From: Corynebacterium lactis | Lineage (GTDB): Bacteria > Actinomycetota > Actinomycetes > Mycobacteriales > Mycobacteriaceae | Direction of reading: 5' to 3' | DNA length: 64,000 nt | Assembly: GCF_900519355.1 (NCBI RefSeq) | Contig: NZ_ULHE01000001.1 | Location: 372,001-436,000 of the forward strand | Part shown: positions 18,087-27,326 of the stretch, piece by piece | Position numbering within the stretch: position 1 is the stretch's first letter | How the letters are laid out: each line of letters opens with the position of its first letter | Notes under the pieces: generated by a model | Told to the model about the DNA's origin: nothing | Database searches by the model: none | Seen by the model: only the letters and a program-made list of their open reading frames with translations | Translations under genes and position numbers: made by a program

Positions 18087-19145
18087 GTGAGCATTATCGG
18101 GACGCTGTCACGAGCTCTGAAGCACTTGTCCACACCCCTGCTGCCGGACGATTACACGCACCTGGTCAACCCGCTGTGGTCGCGCCGCCAGCTCCGCGGC
18201 CAGATCGAGTCAGTCACCAGGACCACCCCGACTACGGCGGAACTCGTCATTCGCCCGGGCTGGGGGGTGCCCACTGATTTCCGCGCTGGGCAGTTCATCG
18301 GGATCGGCATTTCCGTCGGGGGAAAGTACCTGTGGCGTTCCTACTCGCTGACGAACGCGCCGCGCCCCGCGAACGGGCTCCTGACAATCTCCGTGCGAGC
18401 GCTCGACGAGGGGTATGTCTCCCAGCACTTGGTCGCATACGCGGGGCCGGGCACCGTCGTACGCCTCGCGGCACCGGCGGGCGAGTTTCATCTGCCGGAA
18501 CCGGTACCGGCTCGCATCGCCTTCGTAACCGCGGGCTCCGGCGTGACCCCTGTCATGTCGATGCTCCGCGACCTCGCGCGCAGGGGGATCGTCAGCGAGG
18601 TCGTCCACGTCCACTCTTACCGAGGCGAGGGCGACGCAGTATTCCTGCCGGAACTGCGCGAATTTGCTGCGCACGCTGGAAGCCTGAATTACACGCTGCA
18701 CGAGTGGGACACCAGCGCCAGGGCGCGCCTTATCTCCGAGGATGTCGCAGCGATGATCCCGGACTTCGGGGAGTTGGCATCGTCGGCAAGCGCATTCGCC
18801 TGTGGGCCGGCGGCGCTCCTGGCTGAGCTCGAGGGGGCCTTTCCGGGAATCAAGACAGAGCGCTTCGCAGTGGACCGGGGCGCTGCGGGGGAGACAGGCG
18901 GCACCGTCGATCTGGGCAGCAGGGGGCGCGTCGAGGTCGACGGGGCGACCACGGTCCTCGAGGCCGCGGAATCCATCGGGGTGACTCTGCCGCACGGGTG
19001 CCGTATGGGCATTTGCGCGACCTGCGTCCAGCAGCTGGCGGACGGGGCCGTGCGGGACATCCGCAACGGCACCACCTTCGAGGCGGGGGAGCGGATCCGC
19101 ACCTGCGTCTGCGCGCCCGTGGGCAGCGCCACATTTGACCTTTAG
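18087..19145 (+). CDS. Flavin/[2Fe-2S] ferredoxin reductase for fatty-acid desaturation (Rv3230c-like)
   Basis: Passes electrons from NAD(P)H through FAD and a plant-type [2Fe-2S] centre to the desaturase encoded next. The 352-residue protein shows the FAD motif WRSYSLTNAP near residue 87, the nucleotide motif VTAGSGVTPVMSML near 148 and a C-terminal ferredoxin domain. That domain has the cysteine cluster GCRMGICATC plus a later Cys (RTCVC). GTG 18087 follows a strong AGGAGG. The desaturase gene begins 30 nt downstream. In M. tuberculosis this pair (Rv3230c/DesA3) makes oleate from stearoyl-CoA. Confidence 0.92.
   Translation: MSIIGTLSRALKHLSTPLLPDDYTHLVNPLWSRRQLRGQIESVTRTTPTTAELVIRPGWGVPTDFRAGQFIGIGISVGGKYLWRSYSLTNAPRPANGLLTISVRALDEGYVSQHLVAYAGPGTVVRLAAPAGEFHLPEPVPARIAFVTAGSGVTPVMSMLRDLARRGIVSEVVHVHSYRGEGDAVFLPELREFAAHAGSLNYTLHEWDTSARARLISEDVAAMIPDFGELASSASAFACGPAALLAELEGAFPGIKTERFAVDRGAAGETGGTVDLGSRGRVEVDGATTVLEAAESIGVTLPHGCRMGICATCVQQLADGAVRDIRNGTTFEAGERIRTCVCAPVGSATFDL
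18781..18791 (+). repeat. 11-mer CGTCGGCAAGC, copy 5
   Basis: In the ferredoxin reductase gene, encoding Ser-Ala-Ser by tcg-gca-agc. Confidence 0.8.
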
Positions 19146-19175
19146 ACACATCAACACACGAAAAGGCTCGACACC

Positions 19176-20510
19176 ATGGCAATTTCCGATATCGCCTCCT
19201 ATGCCCACCTGACTGAGCAGGACGTCGCCGAGATTGGGCGCCGCTTCGCTGAGATTGAGAAGCAGCACCGAGACTCGCTTGGGCAGGCCGACGCGCGCTA
19301 TATTCGAACTCTCATTAGGATCCAGCGCACGCTGGAGGTCTCGGGCCGCGGGCTGCTCATGGTCCCGACGGTGGGGCTGGCACTCGGCAAACTGAACCTG
19401 CTGCCGAAGAGCTGGAAAAACACGGCGCACTGGGGATTTACCTGGGCGGGGGCCTCGGCGCTGGGGCTGGCCAAGATCCTCGAAAACCTCGAGATCGGCC
19501 ACAACACCATGCATGGGCAGTGGGACTGGATGAACGACCCGGAGATTCACTCCGCGACGTGGGAGTGGGATAACTCCTGTCCGTCGTCGGGGTGGAAGCA
19601 CTCGCATAACTTCGTCCACCACAAGTTCACCAACGTGCTCGGCATGGACAACGACGTGGGATACGGCATCCTGCGCGTGACCCGAGACCGCCGGTGGAAG
19701 CCGACGACGCTGCTGCAGCCGGCGACCAACATCGTTCTGGCCAGCCTCTTCCAGTGGGCCGTCGCGTTCTACGACGTGGAGCTGGGGCGCGTGTTTGCGG
19801 GGAAGAAGGAGTGGGCACAGGCCCGCGAGCAGCTGATGGAGGTCTTCGCCAAATCCGGCCGCCAGCTGCTGAAGGACTACGTGCTCTTCCCGGCCATTGC
19901 CGGGCCGCGCTACAGGCAGGTGGCGTTCGCGAACATGATGGCGAACCTTGCGCGCAACGTCTGGGCCTACGCGGTGATCTTCTGTGGCCACTTCCCGGAT
20001 GACGCCGAGACCTTCACCAAGGAGCAGTACAACACCGAGGACAAGAACGAGTGGTACCTGCGCCAGATGCTGGGCTCGGCCAATTTCCACGGCGGGCTCG
20101 CCCTGTCGGTGCTGTCGGGAAACCTGAACTACCAGATCGAGCATCACCTCTTCCCGGACATGCCTTCGAACCGCCTGGCCCAGATTTCCACGCAGGTCAA
20201 GGAGATTTGCCGCGAATACGACCTGCCCTACAACACCGGGTCCTTCCCGAAGCAGTTCCTGCAGGTCCAGCGGACGATTCTGAAGCTGTCGCTACCGGAC
20301 AGGTTCCTGGTGGCGGACCCGGACAACGCGCCGGAGGTGCGTTCCAACGCGGCGTTTACCAAGAACCCGGCGGTAGAGGGGGCGCTCGACGCCGGTGCTC
20401 AACCGCGTCGCGGCCTCGCCACCGGGTTGAAGCTGCTGCGTCGTCTGCGCCCGGGTGTGCGCGACATCGTGCGGGCATACACGGGGCGGTCCACTAACCA
20501 GGGGCACTAA
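19176..20510 (+). CDS. desA3: Acyl-CoA desaturase (DesA3-like, membrane diiron)
   Basis: Introduces a cis double bond into long-chain acyl chains using electrons from the upstream reductase. The 444-residue membrane protein carries the three histidine boxes of membrane diiron desaturases: HNTMH near residue 109, HSHNFVHH near 145 and IEHHLFP near 322. Hydrophobic segments lie between them. ATG 19176 has an AAAAGG Shine-Dalgarno. Operon structure and the palindromic promoter suggest control by fatty-acid status, which is inference. Confidence 0.93.
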   Translation: MAISDIASYAHLTEQDVAEIGRRFAEIEKQHRDSLGQADARYIRTLIRIQRTLEVSGRGLLMVPTVGLALGKLNLLPKSWKNTAHWGFTWAGASALGLAKILENLEIGHNTMHGQWDWMNDPEIHSATWEWDNSCPSSGWKHSHNFVHHKFTNVLGMDNDVGYGILRVTRDRRWKPTTLLQPATNIVLASLFQWAVAFYDVELGRVFAGKKEWAQAREQLMEVFAKSGRQLLKDYVLFPAIAGPRYRQVAFANMMANLARNVWAYAVIFCGHFPDDAETFTKEQYNTEDKNEWYLRQMLGSANFHGGLALSVLSGNLNYQIEHHLFPDMPSNRLAQISTQVKEICREYDLPYNTGSFPKQFLQVQRTILKLSLPDRFLVADPDNAPEVRSNAAFTKNPAVEGALDAGAQPRRGLATGLKLLRRLRPGVRDIVRAYTGRSTNQGH

Positions 20511-20524
20511 ATCGGGCGGTTTCT

Positions 20525-20582
20525 GCTACGCCAGCGCCCGGCAGCGTCTGCTCCGGCAACGCCAGGTCAGCTGGCGTGTAGC
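20525..20582. terminator. Hairpin region between convergent desaturase and ClC genes
   Basis: gctacgccagc and gctggcgtgtagc form an imperfect inverted repeat spanning the end of the ClC gene. There is no T-run, so it is only a possible bidirectional terminator. Confidence 0.3.
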
Positions 20583-21883
20583 CCGGAGGCAGCCGTCGAC
20601 GCGCGAGCCGGCCGCCTGTTCCACGGCATGAACTGCTTGCGGGGCAGGTTCAGGCCGGAGCGGATCACCGCGACCGTCAGCGAGGCCGTGGCCGAGGCCA
20701 GGAAAAGCGCCAGGTACGCGTCCGAGCTCTGCCCGGTGAACTCCACGGTCACAATCAGCGCGAAGAACGGCGCGGCCATGGAGGCCGAGAGGAAGGAGGC
20801 CGCGCCCAGCAGCGCGTAGTCGCTCAAAGGGATCGCCGGCATGAACGGCTGCACGAGGCATCCGACGATGAAGCCGCTGAGCGCGCCGAGGGCGAAGCCC
20901 GGGGTCAGCACGCCGCCGACCGCGCCGGAGCGGAAGGTGATCAGCACGGCGATGGTCTTCGCCACCAGCAGTACGACGGCGAAGCCGAGCAGCGGACGGT
21001 CGAGGAGCACCATCGACGCGGCAATCCGACCGTTGCCGAGGATCTCGGGCAGCCACAGCGACGCGACGCCCACTGCCGCGAAGGCCAGCGGAATGGCCCA
21101 GGCCCCGTGCCACCCCGTCGGTGCCTTCTCGGACGCCCGCGAGCTGGCGTAGCGGAAGGCATACCCGGCAGCGCCGCAGAGCACACCGAGCAAAAGCGCC
21201 GCCCCCAGGTTTCCCCAGCCTTCCGACAGGCCGATCGGATTGTAGAGCGGGCTGTTGCCGACGACGATGCCCGACGTCACCGTCGCCACCGCGGAGCAGG
21301 CCAACACGACCATGACCGCGGTGATGCTGAGCGAGCCCAGCAGGATTTCCAGGGAGAAAATCGCCCCGGCCAGTGGGATGTGGTAAATCGCCCCGAGCCC
21401 GGCGCCGGCGGCCGCCGCCACCAGAATCCGCCTGGTCAGCGGGTCGAGCCCGAGCTTGGCAGAGAGCTGCGAGGCCATCATCGCGCCCGCTTCCCGGGGC
21501 GCGTTCTCGCGGCCCATGGAGGCGCCGGCCGCGACGGTCGCCATCTGCAGCAGGACATTCGCCGTAGTTGCCCAGACCGGCATCACGTGGCCGTTCATGC
21601 CGGCCTCGACGCTTTCGATCGGCGTCGCGAGCCGGCGCAGGGCGGCCCACGCGGGGCCCGCGACCAGTCCGGCAAGGGTAATGCCGACGAAGCGCTGCAT
21701 ACCCGTGGTGCCGTCAGTGACGACGGCCACGTCGCCCTCGTGCTGCCCGTAGACCAGCCACTCGACGCCGTGCATGGTCAGCGCCAGTCCCGCGGCGACC
21801 AAGCCCGTCGCGATCCCGATGACCAGGGTGTAGATGCACAGCCGAAGCCACGTTGTGGGCTCCGGGAGGTCAGTCTCGCTCAA
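20567..21883 (-). CDS. ClC-family chloride channel/transporter
   Basis: A 438-residue multi-spanning protein of the ClC family, moving chloride (possibly Cl-/H+ exchange) across the membrane. Family motifs: ASMGRENAPRE near residue 128, equivalent to the GREGP gate with its glutamate; then IPLAGAIFSLEILL; and GAVGGVLTPGFALGAL near 330. About ten hydrophobic helices are visible. The frame extends further upstream, but that part lies antisense to rsgA's frame and is Arg/Ser-rich. I therefore choose TTG 21883, which has GGGAG about 7 nt before it and overlaps the rsgA end by 14 nt. Confidence 0.88.
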   Translation of the reverse strand: MSETDLPEPTTWLRLCIYTLVIGIATGLVAAGLALTMHGVEWLVYGQHEGDVAVVTDGTTGMQRFVGITLAGLVAGPAWAALRRLATPIESVEAGMNGHVMPVWATTANVLLQMATVAAGASMGRENAPREAGAMMASQLSAKLGLDPLTRRILVAAAAGAGLGAIYHIPLAGAIFSLEILLGSLSITAVMVVLACSAVATVTSGIVVGNSPLYNPIGLSEGWGNLGAALLLGVLCGAAGYAFRYASSRASEKAPTGWHGAWAIPLAFAAVGVASLWLPEILGNGRIAASMVLLDRPLLGFAVVLLVAKTIAVLITFRSGAVGGVLTPGFALGALSGFIVGCLVQPFMPAIPLSDYALLGAASFLSASMAAPFFALIVTVEFTGQSSDAYLALFLASATASLTVAVIRSGLNLPRKQFMPWNRRPARASTAASGLHAS

Positions 21884-22946
21884 TGTCCAACTCCCAATCC
21901 TCGTTGGACGCGAGCGCGCCGAGCAGGCGCCGGACCGCCATCGCGCGGCGGTGCAGGGCGCCCTCGAGCTTGTCGAAGGCGCACTCCGGGTCCGCAGGGG
22001 GCCCGAGGTGCGTGCACCCGCGTGGGCAGTCCTGGACCGCCTCCGCCAGGTCTGGGAACACGCCGAGGACCGTCTCGGGCGTGACGTGCGCGAGACCGAA
22101 GGAGCGAATACCCGGCGTATCAATGATCCACGCCGCCTTTTCGCCCCCGCCGCCGCTCTCGCTTCCACTGTCGCTTTCCGACGGCGGCAGCACCAGCGCG
22201 ACGGACTGGGTCGACGTGTGGCGCCCCTTGCCCACACCGCTGACGCTGCCAGTCATCCTATTGGCGTCCGGAATCAGCCTGTTGACCAGGGTGGACTTGC
22301 CGACGCCCGAGTGCCCGATCAGCGCGCTGACGCGTCCGGGGACGTCGACAAGCGCGCGCAGCGGGGCGAGGTCATCGGTGACACCGCAGACGACCACCTC
22401 GACACCCAGCTCCCGGAACTCGGAGGCGAATTCCTCGGGGTCGGCCAGGTCGGATTTGGTCAGGCACAGGACCGGGCGCACCCCGCCCGCGTAGGCGGCG
22501 ATGAGGGCACGCTCGACGAATCCGGTGCGCGGCGTCGGGTCGGCCACGGCACACACGATGAGTAGGAGCGACGCGTTGGCGACGACGATGCGCTCGTAGG
22601 GGTCGTTGTCGTCGGCGGTGCGGCGCAGGACGGTCGTGCGGTCCTCAAGTTTGACGATGCGGGCGAGACTTCCGTCCCGGCCACTGACGTCGCCGACGAT
22701 GCCGACGCGGTCGCCGACGACGATGTTGGTGCGCCCCAGCTCGCGGGCGCGCATGCATACCACGGTGACCTGCGGGGACTCGTCTAGGACGACGCCCCAG
22801 CGGCCTCGGTCCTTCGTGACCACCATGCCCCAGTGGGCGTCTGCGTGCGCCGGTCGGTCCTTCGTTCGCGGCCTCGACCCCTTGCCGGGGCGCACACGAA
22901 CGTCGGACTCGTCCCACTGGCGCCCGCCTCGCCTGCGCGCGGCCAC
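21870..22946 (-). CDS. rsgA: Ribosome small-subunit-dependent GTPase RsgA
   Basis: Circularly permuted GTPase that helps mature the 30S subunit. An N-terminal OB-like domain (about 60-110) is followed by the permuted G-motifs: TKSD (G4), then GHSGVGKSTL (G1, near 215), then DTPGIRSFGL (G3). The zinc region has DCPRGCTH and a later Cys (DPEC). The 358-residue length includes a basic N-terminal tail of about 40 residues, typical in Corynebacterium. GTG 22946 lies 2 nt after the aroA stop, so aroA-rsgA-ClC form one minus-strand operon. Confidence 0.93.
   Translation of the reverse strand: MAARRRGGRQWDESDVRVRPGKGSRPRTKDRPAHADAHWGMVVTKDRGRWGVVLDESPQVTVVCMRARELGRTNIVVGDRVGIVGDVSGRDGSLARIVKLEDRTTVLRRTADDNDPYERIVVANASLLLIVCAVADPTPRTGFVERALIAAYAGGVRPVLCLTKSDLADPEEFASEFRELGVEVVVCGVTDDLAPLRALVDVPGRVSALIGHSGVGKSTLVNRLIPDANRMTGSVSGVGKGRHTSTQSVALVLPPSESDSGSESGGGGEKAAWIIDTPGIRSFGLAHVTPETVLGVFPDLAEAVQDCPRGCTHLGPPADPECAFDKLEGALHRRAMAVRRLLGALASNEDWELDIERD
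22295..22305 (-). repeat. Near-copy of the 11-mer (one mismatch)
   Basis: Reads CGTCGGCAAGT on the minus strand, within the rsgA P-loop codons. It may be chance because the coding constraint there is strong; not counted among the 17. Confidence 0.3.
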
Positions 22947-22948
22947 GA

Positions 22949-24478
22949 TTAGTCGACCGCCTTAGTGGCCTTGTCTGCCAGCAATTCGCCCGCGGGTCCG
23001 TCGGGGCCGTCGAGCTCCTTGTCGACTTGCTCCGCCAGCTCCTCCGGGGAGGGCGCGTCGATGCCGAGCATCCGCATCCAGCGCATATCGAAGTTCGGCA
23101 TTGTCTTTGCAGTGGTGCCGATGTTCTCCACCTCGACGCCGGGGGTGCGCAGGCCGATGATCGCGCCGGCCGTTGCCATGCGGTGGTCCGCGTACGAGTG
23201 CCACAGGCCCCCGTGCAGCGGCACCGGGTCGATGCGGATGCCGTCGTCAAGCTCGGTGGCCTTTCCGCCGAGGCGGTTGATCTCGGTGGTCAGGGCGGAG
23301 AGCCGGTCGGTCTCGTGGCCGCGCAGGTGGGCGATGCCCGTGAGCACGGTCGGGGTGGTGGCGAGCGCGGCGATGGCGGCGACGGTCGGGGTCAGCTCTC
23401 CGATGGCGGACATGTCGAGTTCGATGCCGCGCAGCTCGCCTGGGCTGGGACCCGTGACGGTCAGGCTGTGGCGGCCGTCCGGGGACTCGTTGAAGGTGAC
23501 GGTGGCGCCCATTTGCTCCAGGATGTCGCGGATCTGGTCGCCGGGCTGCGTGGTCTGCGCGGGCCAGTCCGGCACCGTGACCGTGCCTCCCGTGACGGCT
23601 GCTGCGCCGAGGAACGCCGCTGCGTTGGACAGGTCCGGCTCGACGACCCAGGTCCGGCCGCGCATCTCGGTCGGGCGAATCTCGAAGACGGTCGTGGTCG
23701 CGCCGGAGGCGGTCTTCTCCTCGCGCTCTTCAACCTCGACGCCGGCCTCGGCCAGCATCGCGATGGTCATGTCGATGTGCGGGCGCGAGGGCACCTCGCC
23801 GGTGGGGCGCAGGACCAGGCCCCGGCCGTAGCGGGGTGCGGACAGCAGCAGGCCGGAGACGAACTGGCTGGAGGCGGACGAGTCGATCTCGACCTCGCCA
23901 CCAATGTCCGGGGTGTGTTCGGGCTGGACGGAGTCGCCGAGGGCGGCGCCCCGGTTCGGCCCCTGGGGGTTGACGGTAAACGGCAGGCGGTCGCCTTCGA
24001 TGGTCACGCCCAGGCCGCGCAGGGCGTCCAGGACCGCGGCCATCGGGCGGACCCGCGCCTCGGCGTCGCCGTCGAAGAAGACCGCGCCCTGCGCGATCGC
24101 TGCGATCGGAGGCACGAAGCGCATGACGGTGCCCGCCAGCCCGCATTCGACCACGCCGCCGCGCAGCATGTGCGGGGTGACCTTCAGCGTGTGGTTCGGC
24201 GCACCCGCGTAGTCCGAATCGGCCTGAATCTCGGTTCCCATGGCCCGCAGGGCGTTCATCATCAGCTCGGTGTCGCGGGAGCGCAGTGCGCCGTGGATCG
24301 TCGACGGGGTCGACGACAGCGCGGCGATGACCAGCGCGCGGTTGGTAATCGACTTCGAGCCGCCGACCATGACTGTGGCGGTAAACGGTGGCCGGGCCTC
24401 GTCGGAGGCGCTAGCTCCGGCAGCATCTCCGGCGAGGTCTACGGTCGGGGCGGGCCAATTCTTATTTTGGGAACACAC
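22949..24478 (-). CDS. aroA: 3-phosphoshikimate 1-carboxyvinyltransferase (EPSP synthase)
   Basis: Transfers enolpyruvate from PEP to shikimate-3-phosphate in aromatic amino-acid synthesis; the target of glyphosate. The 509-residue protein has the substrate motif [16 protein letters not shown] near residues 38-53, [12 protein letters not shown] near 128 and the C-terminal [13 protein letters not shown]. It is longer than the usual 430-450 residues, with a C-terminal acidic tail. GTG 24478 has no Shine-Dalgarno but a CATAAT box 7 nt upstream, consistent with a leaderless mRNA. It is divergent from the SRAP gene. Confidence 0.95.
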   Translation of the reverse strand: MCSQNKNWPAPTVDLAGDAAGASASDEARPPFTATVMVGGSKSITNRALVIAALSSTPSTIHGALRSRDTELMMNALRAMGTEIQADSDYAGAPNHTLKVTPHMLRGGVVECGLAGTVMRFVPPIAAIAQGAVFFDGDAEARVRPMAAVLDALRGLGVTIEGDRLPFTVNPQGPNRGAALGDSVQPEHTPDIGGEVEIDSSASSQFVSGLLLSAPRYGRGLVLRPTGEVPSRPHIDMTIAMLAEAGVEVEEREEKTASGATTTVFEIRPTEMRGRTWVVEPDLSNAAAFLGAAAVTGGTVTVPDWPAQTTQPGDQIRDILEQMGATVTFNESPDGRHSLTVTGPSPGELRGIELDMSAIGELTPTVAAIAALATTPTVLTGIAHLRGHETDRLSALTTEINRLGGKATELDDGIRIDPVPLHGGLWHSYADHRMATAGAIIGLRTPGVEVENIGTTAKTMPNFDMRWMRMLGIDAPSPEELAEQVDKELDGPDGPAGELLADKATKAVD

Positions 24479-24491
24479 GTAATCAATTATG
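24479..24491 (-). promoter_or_regulatory. Leaderless promoter of aroA (-10 CATAAT, 7 nt to GTG)
   Basis: On the minus strand CATAAT (24491-24486) is followed by tgattac and GTG 24478. The first base differs from the TANNNT consensus. Confidence 0.45.
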
Positions 24492-24556
24492 GAACAAAGC
24501 AGCGCCGAACCTCGACTTGGGGAGGGGAGAATAGGCGCGAAAGGGGAGCGAGCGTG

Positions 24557-24570
24557 CAGAATCTTAAAGT
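24557..24570 (+). promoter_or_regulatory. Leaderless promoter of SRAP gene (-10 CAGAAT, 8 nt to ATG)
   Basis: CAGAAT at 24557-24562 ends 8 nt before ATG 24571, with no Shine-Dalgarno between. The sugar-transporter gene at 57.5 kb has the same box and spacing. Confidence 0.4.
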
Positions 24571-25266
24571 ATGTGCGGTCGTTTCGTAACCTTCACCGTC
24601 GGCGAGCAGCTCCTCGTATCGCTCGAGGCCGTCCCGGGCCTGGCCCCCATCACACCGGACGGGCCGCTTCCCGGCGAGCGCTACAACATCGGCCCGACCA
24701 TGCCGATCGTCGCCCTGGCCCGGCCCGACCAGGGTACTGGCACCATCGCCGCCACCGTGCGCTGGGGCCTCGTCCCGCACTGGGCCCGCGAAATCCCGAC
24801 CACGCCCTACTTCAACGCGCGCGCCGAGACGTGGCGCGACAAGCCCACCTTCCGCGACGGCCGCCCCTGCGTCATCCCGATGAACGGCTGGTACGAGTGG
24901 CGCGACCGCCAGCCCTACTTCGTCAGCCTGGCGCCGAAGTCGGCCACCGCGGATAAGGCCCCCGTCTTCGCCGTCGCCGGGCTGTGGGCGCGCTGGGGCG
25001 ACGTTGTCTCCGCCACCATCCTCACCACGCCCGCCGTGGGGCACCTCGAGCAGCTCCATCACCGCATGCCGCGTGTGCTTGCCGACGACGAGGTCGCAGG
25101 CTGGCTCGATCAGTCCGGGTGGGCCAGCGGGGGCGACGTTGGAATGACCTCCGAGGAACTGGTTGACGCCTTCAGCGTCAGGCCGGTGGGCCGCGCCGTC
25201 GGCAACGTTGCCAACGACGGGCCGCACCTGCTGGACGACCCCGGCGGGCAAACCGAGCTGCTATAG
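24571..25266 (+). CDS. SOS-response-associated peptidase (SRAP/HMCES/YedK-like)
   Basis: Recognises abasic sites in single-stranded DNA and forms a covalent shield through its N-terminal cysteine. The 231-residue protein begins MCGRFV, exposing the catalytic Cys2 after Met removal. It also has the conserved FNARAET (near 90), NGWYEWR (near 109) and HHRMP (near 169), which contribute the Asn, Glu and His of the active site. The Cys2 requirement fixes the start at ATG 24571. It stands alone, divergent from aroA. It carries one copy of the repeated 11-mer. Confidence 0.93.
   Translation: MCGRFVTFTVGEQLLVSLEAVPGLAPITPDGPLPGERYNIGPTMPIVALARPDQGTGTIAATVRWGLVPHWAREIPTTPYFNARAETWRDKPTFRDGRPCVIPMNGWYEWRDRQPYFVSLAPKSATADKAPVFAVAGLWARWGDVVSATILTTPAVGHLEQLHHRMPRVLADDEVAGWLDQSGWASGGDVGMTSEELVDAFSVRPVGRAVGNVANDGPHLLDDPGGQTELL
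25077..25087 (-). repeat. 11-mer CGTCGGCAAGC, copy 6
   Basis: In the SRAP gene, read on its coding strand as ctt-gcc-gac (Leu-Ala-Asp). Confidence 0.8.
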
Positions 25267-25291
25267 GTCACAGCGGCCTGCGCCGCCGTGC

Positions 25292-25819
25292 CTAGCGGGC
25301 GATGTCGGCGACGGTGGCGTCGGTAAGCGAGACCAGGTCGGCGGGGGAGAGCTCGATGTCCCAGCCGCGGCGGCCCCCGGAGACGAAGACGGTGTCCGCC
25401 AGCGTGGCGGTCTCGTCGATGACCGTGGGAAGCGCGCGGCGCTGGCCGAGCGGCGAGATGCCGCCGGGGATGTAGCCGGTGGAGTTGGAGGCGTCGTGTG
25501 GGTCGGCCATCGTGGCCTTGGACGCGCCGAGGGCGGCCGCGGCGGCCTTGAGGTTGAGCATTCCGGTGGCGGGGACAACCGCGGTGGCCAGGCCCGTGCG
25601 CTTGCCGGCCAGCTCGATGATGAGGGTCTTGAAGATGCGCTCCTCCTCGACGCCCAGGTGCTCGAGCAGCCAGGACGCGGCCTCAACGCCGAAGTTGTCG
25701 TCGCCGTGCGGGAACTGGTGAACCGTGAACTCGATGCCCGCCTCCTGGCAGGCGGCGATCGCGGGGGTCGCACCGTGGGCGGAACCGGACTTGGCGTTCT
25801 TCTTCGACTTCTTGGACAT
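25292..25819 (-). CDS. ybaK: Cys-tRNA(Pro)/aminoacyl-tRNA deacylase, YbaK/EbsC family
   Basis: Clears mischarged Cys-tRNA(Pro) in trans. After a basic N-terminus (MSKKSKKNAKSG), the YbaK fold shows FKTLIIEL, the catalytic-lysine region LNLKAAAAALGASKATMA and the GYIPGGISPLGQ loop near residue 117. I prefer ATG 25819 because AGGA lies about 10 nt upstream; ATG 25828 would add three residues. It converges on the SRAP gene with a 25-bp gap. Confidence 0.88.
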   Translation of the reverse strand: MSKKSKKNAKSGSAHGATPAIAACQEAGIEFTVHQFPHGDDNFGVEAASWLLEHLGVEEERIFKTLIIELAGKRTGLATAVVPATGMLNLKAAAAALGASKATMADPHDASNSTGYIPGGISPLGQRRALPTVIDETATLADTVFVSGGRRGWDIELSPADLVSLTDATVADIAR

Positions 25820-25888
25820 GGTTTCCATCCTGGCACAACCAATAGCGCAGCCATTGTGGCAGTGCCGAGCGTTGGGAGGCCGATGCTT

Positions 25889-25900
25889 TAAGCTGGATGC
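25889..25900 (+). promoter_or_regulatory. Possible leaderless promoter of sigH (-10 TAAGCT, 6 nt to ATG)
   Basis: TAAGCT at 25889-25894 ends 6 nt before ATG 25901. A SigH-type GGAA/GTT promoter is not obvious upstream. Confidence 0.4.
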
Positions 25901-26566
25901 ATGTCAGGTGATAAGACAGCAACGTCGTCGGTGCGAACCGACGAGTCCGACGCGCAACTGGCCGAGCGCTTTGAGCGCGACGCTATGCCGCTGCTGGACC
26001 AGCTCTATGGTGCGGCGCTGCGCATGACCCGCAACCCGGCGGACGCCGAGGACCTGGTGCAGGACGCATACATGAAGGCCTTCCAGGGGTTTCGCTCCTA
26101 CAAGCCGGGGACGAACCTGAAGGCGTGGCTGTACCGCATCCTCACCAACGCGTACATCAACAACTACCGCAAGGCGCAGCGTCGCCCGGCGGAGTACGCG
26201 ACGGATGACATCACCGACTCGCAGATTGCCGAAACCGCCTCGCACGAGTCCATCGGACTGCGCTCGGCGGAGGTCGAGGCGCTGGCCAAGCTTCCCGACG
26301 ACGAGATCTCTCAGGCCCTGATGGACCTGAAGGAGGACTACCGCATGGTGGTCTACTACGCGGATGTCGAGGGGCTGCCGTACAAGGAAATCGCCGAAAT
26401 CATGGATACGCCGATTGGCACCGTCATGAGTCGGCTGCACCGTGGAAGAAAACAACTCCGAGAGGCGTTGCACAACGTAGCTGTGGAACGCGGCTTCTTG
26501 AAGGAAGCGAAGAAGCCCGCCGAGGTGGGCTCCACTAAGAAGCAGAAGGAGGAAGCTCCGCGATGA
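25901..26566 (+). CDS. sigH: ECF sigma factor SigH
   Basis: Group 4 sigma factor directing the thiol-oxidative and heat-stress response. Region 2 is near residues 25-90 ([20 protein letters not shown]) and region 4 near 130-185 ([44 protein letters not shown]). The gene overlaps the anti-sigma gene by 4 bp (ATGA), as in other Actinobacteria. Clear closeness to SigH/SigR and the rshA neighbour support the name. Confidence 0.94.
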   Translation: MSGDKTATSSVRTDESDAQLAERFERDAMPLLDQLYGAALRMTRNPADAEDLVQDAYMKAFQGFRSYKPGTNLKAWLYRILTNAYINNYRKAQRRPAEYATDDITDSQIAETASHESIGLRSAEVEALAKLPDDEISQALMDLKEDYRMVVYYADVEGLPYKEIAEIMDTPIGTVMSRLHRGRKQLREALHNVAVERGFLKEAKKPAEVGSTKKQKEEAPR

Positions 26567-26937
26567 GCAAGGACGGCATGAATACTGGCGACACTAGCCA
26601 CGGCATGGAGCACGCACCGGAGCGCAAGGGGCACGCGGGGCACGTGGGTCACACCGCAGGGCACTCTGGTGCGGGATCGTGCGATAGCGAGTTCTGCCGA
26701 GACGTTCACCGGCGCCTCCACGCCTTCCTCGACGGCGAGTGCGACCCCGACGAGCGTCGCTTCCTCGACGAACATATCCACGAATGCCCGCAGTGCCTGG
26801 AGGAATTCGGCTCGGAGCAGGCCATCCGCCAGCTATTGCGCCGCTGCTGCCAGCAGTCGGCCCCGGCTGATCTCCGCCAGCGCATTACCACGCGCATCCG
26901 CGTCTCCTACACCTCGATCGAGTACCGGCGAGGGTAG
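26563..26937 (+). CDS. rshA: Zinc-binding anti-sigma factor RshA
   Basis: Redox-sensitive anti-sigma factor that holds SigH inactive until its cysteines are oxidised. The 124-residue protein has a His/Gly-rich N-terminus followed by the ZAS core: HIHECPQC gives the H-x3-C-x2-C zinc motif near residues 68-75. Further cysteines flank it. The start overlaps the sigH stop by 4 bp, ensuring balanced synthesis. Confidence 0.92.
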   Translation: MSKDGMNTGDTSHGMEHAPERKGHAGHVGHTAGHSGAGSCDSEFCRDVHRRLHAFLDGECDPDERRFLDEHIHECPQCLEEFGSEQAIRQLLRRCCQQSAPADLRQRITTRIRVSYTSIEYRRG

Positions 26938-26983
26938 CGGTCCCGGGGGATCAGGGGCCGGGGCCTGGGGCTACCGAATACGA

Positions 26984-27024
26984 AAAACGCCGGAAGGAAA
27001 CCTAGCGGTTCATTCCGGCGTTTT
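26984..27024. terminator. Bidirectional terminator between rshA and tRNA-Ala
   Basis: aaaacgccggaa and ttccggcgtttt form a perfect 12-bp stem with a T-run on both strands, serving sigH-rshA rightward and the tRNA leftward. Confidence 0.85.
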
Positions 27025-27030
27025 ATTTTG

Positions 27031-27103
27031 TGGAGCTAAGGGGAATCGAACCCCTGACCTTTGCATTGCGAACGCAACGCTCTACCAACTGAGCTATAGC
27101 CCC
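27031..27103 (-). tRNA. tRNA-Ala, anticodon CGC
   Basis: A 73-nt cloverleaf on the minus strand: acceptor GGGGCTA/TAGCTCC, D-arm GCTC...GAGC, anticodon loop TTCGCAA (27066-27072) with CGC at 27068-27070, and T-arm AGGGGTTCGATTCCCCT. The 3' CCA is not encoded. It reads GCG codons. Confidence 0.95.
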
Positions 27104-27236
27104 TCAGTGTGCCTCGTCCGTGCTGCATCTGCACATCGGTCGGCAACGAATTCAACCCTACTCCTGCCTTTTACGCTCTCGCAAAACCCCAGGCAAAACC
27201 CGAAAAGCGCGTTAAGTGGCAAAAACGGTGGCGACG

Positions 27237-27278
27237 AAAAACTCCGCCCCTATCGACGAGTGTCGACGGGGGCGGAGT
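27237..27278 (-). terminator. Rho-independent terminator of the bL37 gene
   Basis: On the minus strand actccgcccc pairs with ggggcggagt around an 18-nt loop, followed by TTTT, about 48 nt after the bL37 stop. Confidence 0.8.
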
Positions 27279-27326
27279 CCTAGTACGACCGACTGCTACA
27301 TCGGAAGGCTGCAGCTTAAGTGCGAC

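Noticed and set aside
18210..20147. Long antisense frame across the reductase and desaturase genes
   Set aside because: It spans two well-supported genes and their promoterless gap; a shadow frame.
20526..21650. Second minus-strand frame within the ClC gene
   Set aside because: Arg/Gly-rich and without membrane segments; the ClC frame carries the family motifs.
22295..22305. Eighteenth copy of the 11-mer
   Set aside because: One mismatch (final T) and it encodes part of the RsgA P-loop, so it is not counted.
23027..24589. Plus-strand frame of about 520 codons over aroA
   Set aside because: aroA on the other strand is unmistakable, and this frame has no recognisable domain.
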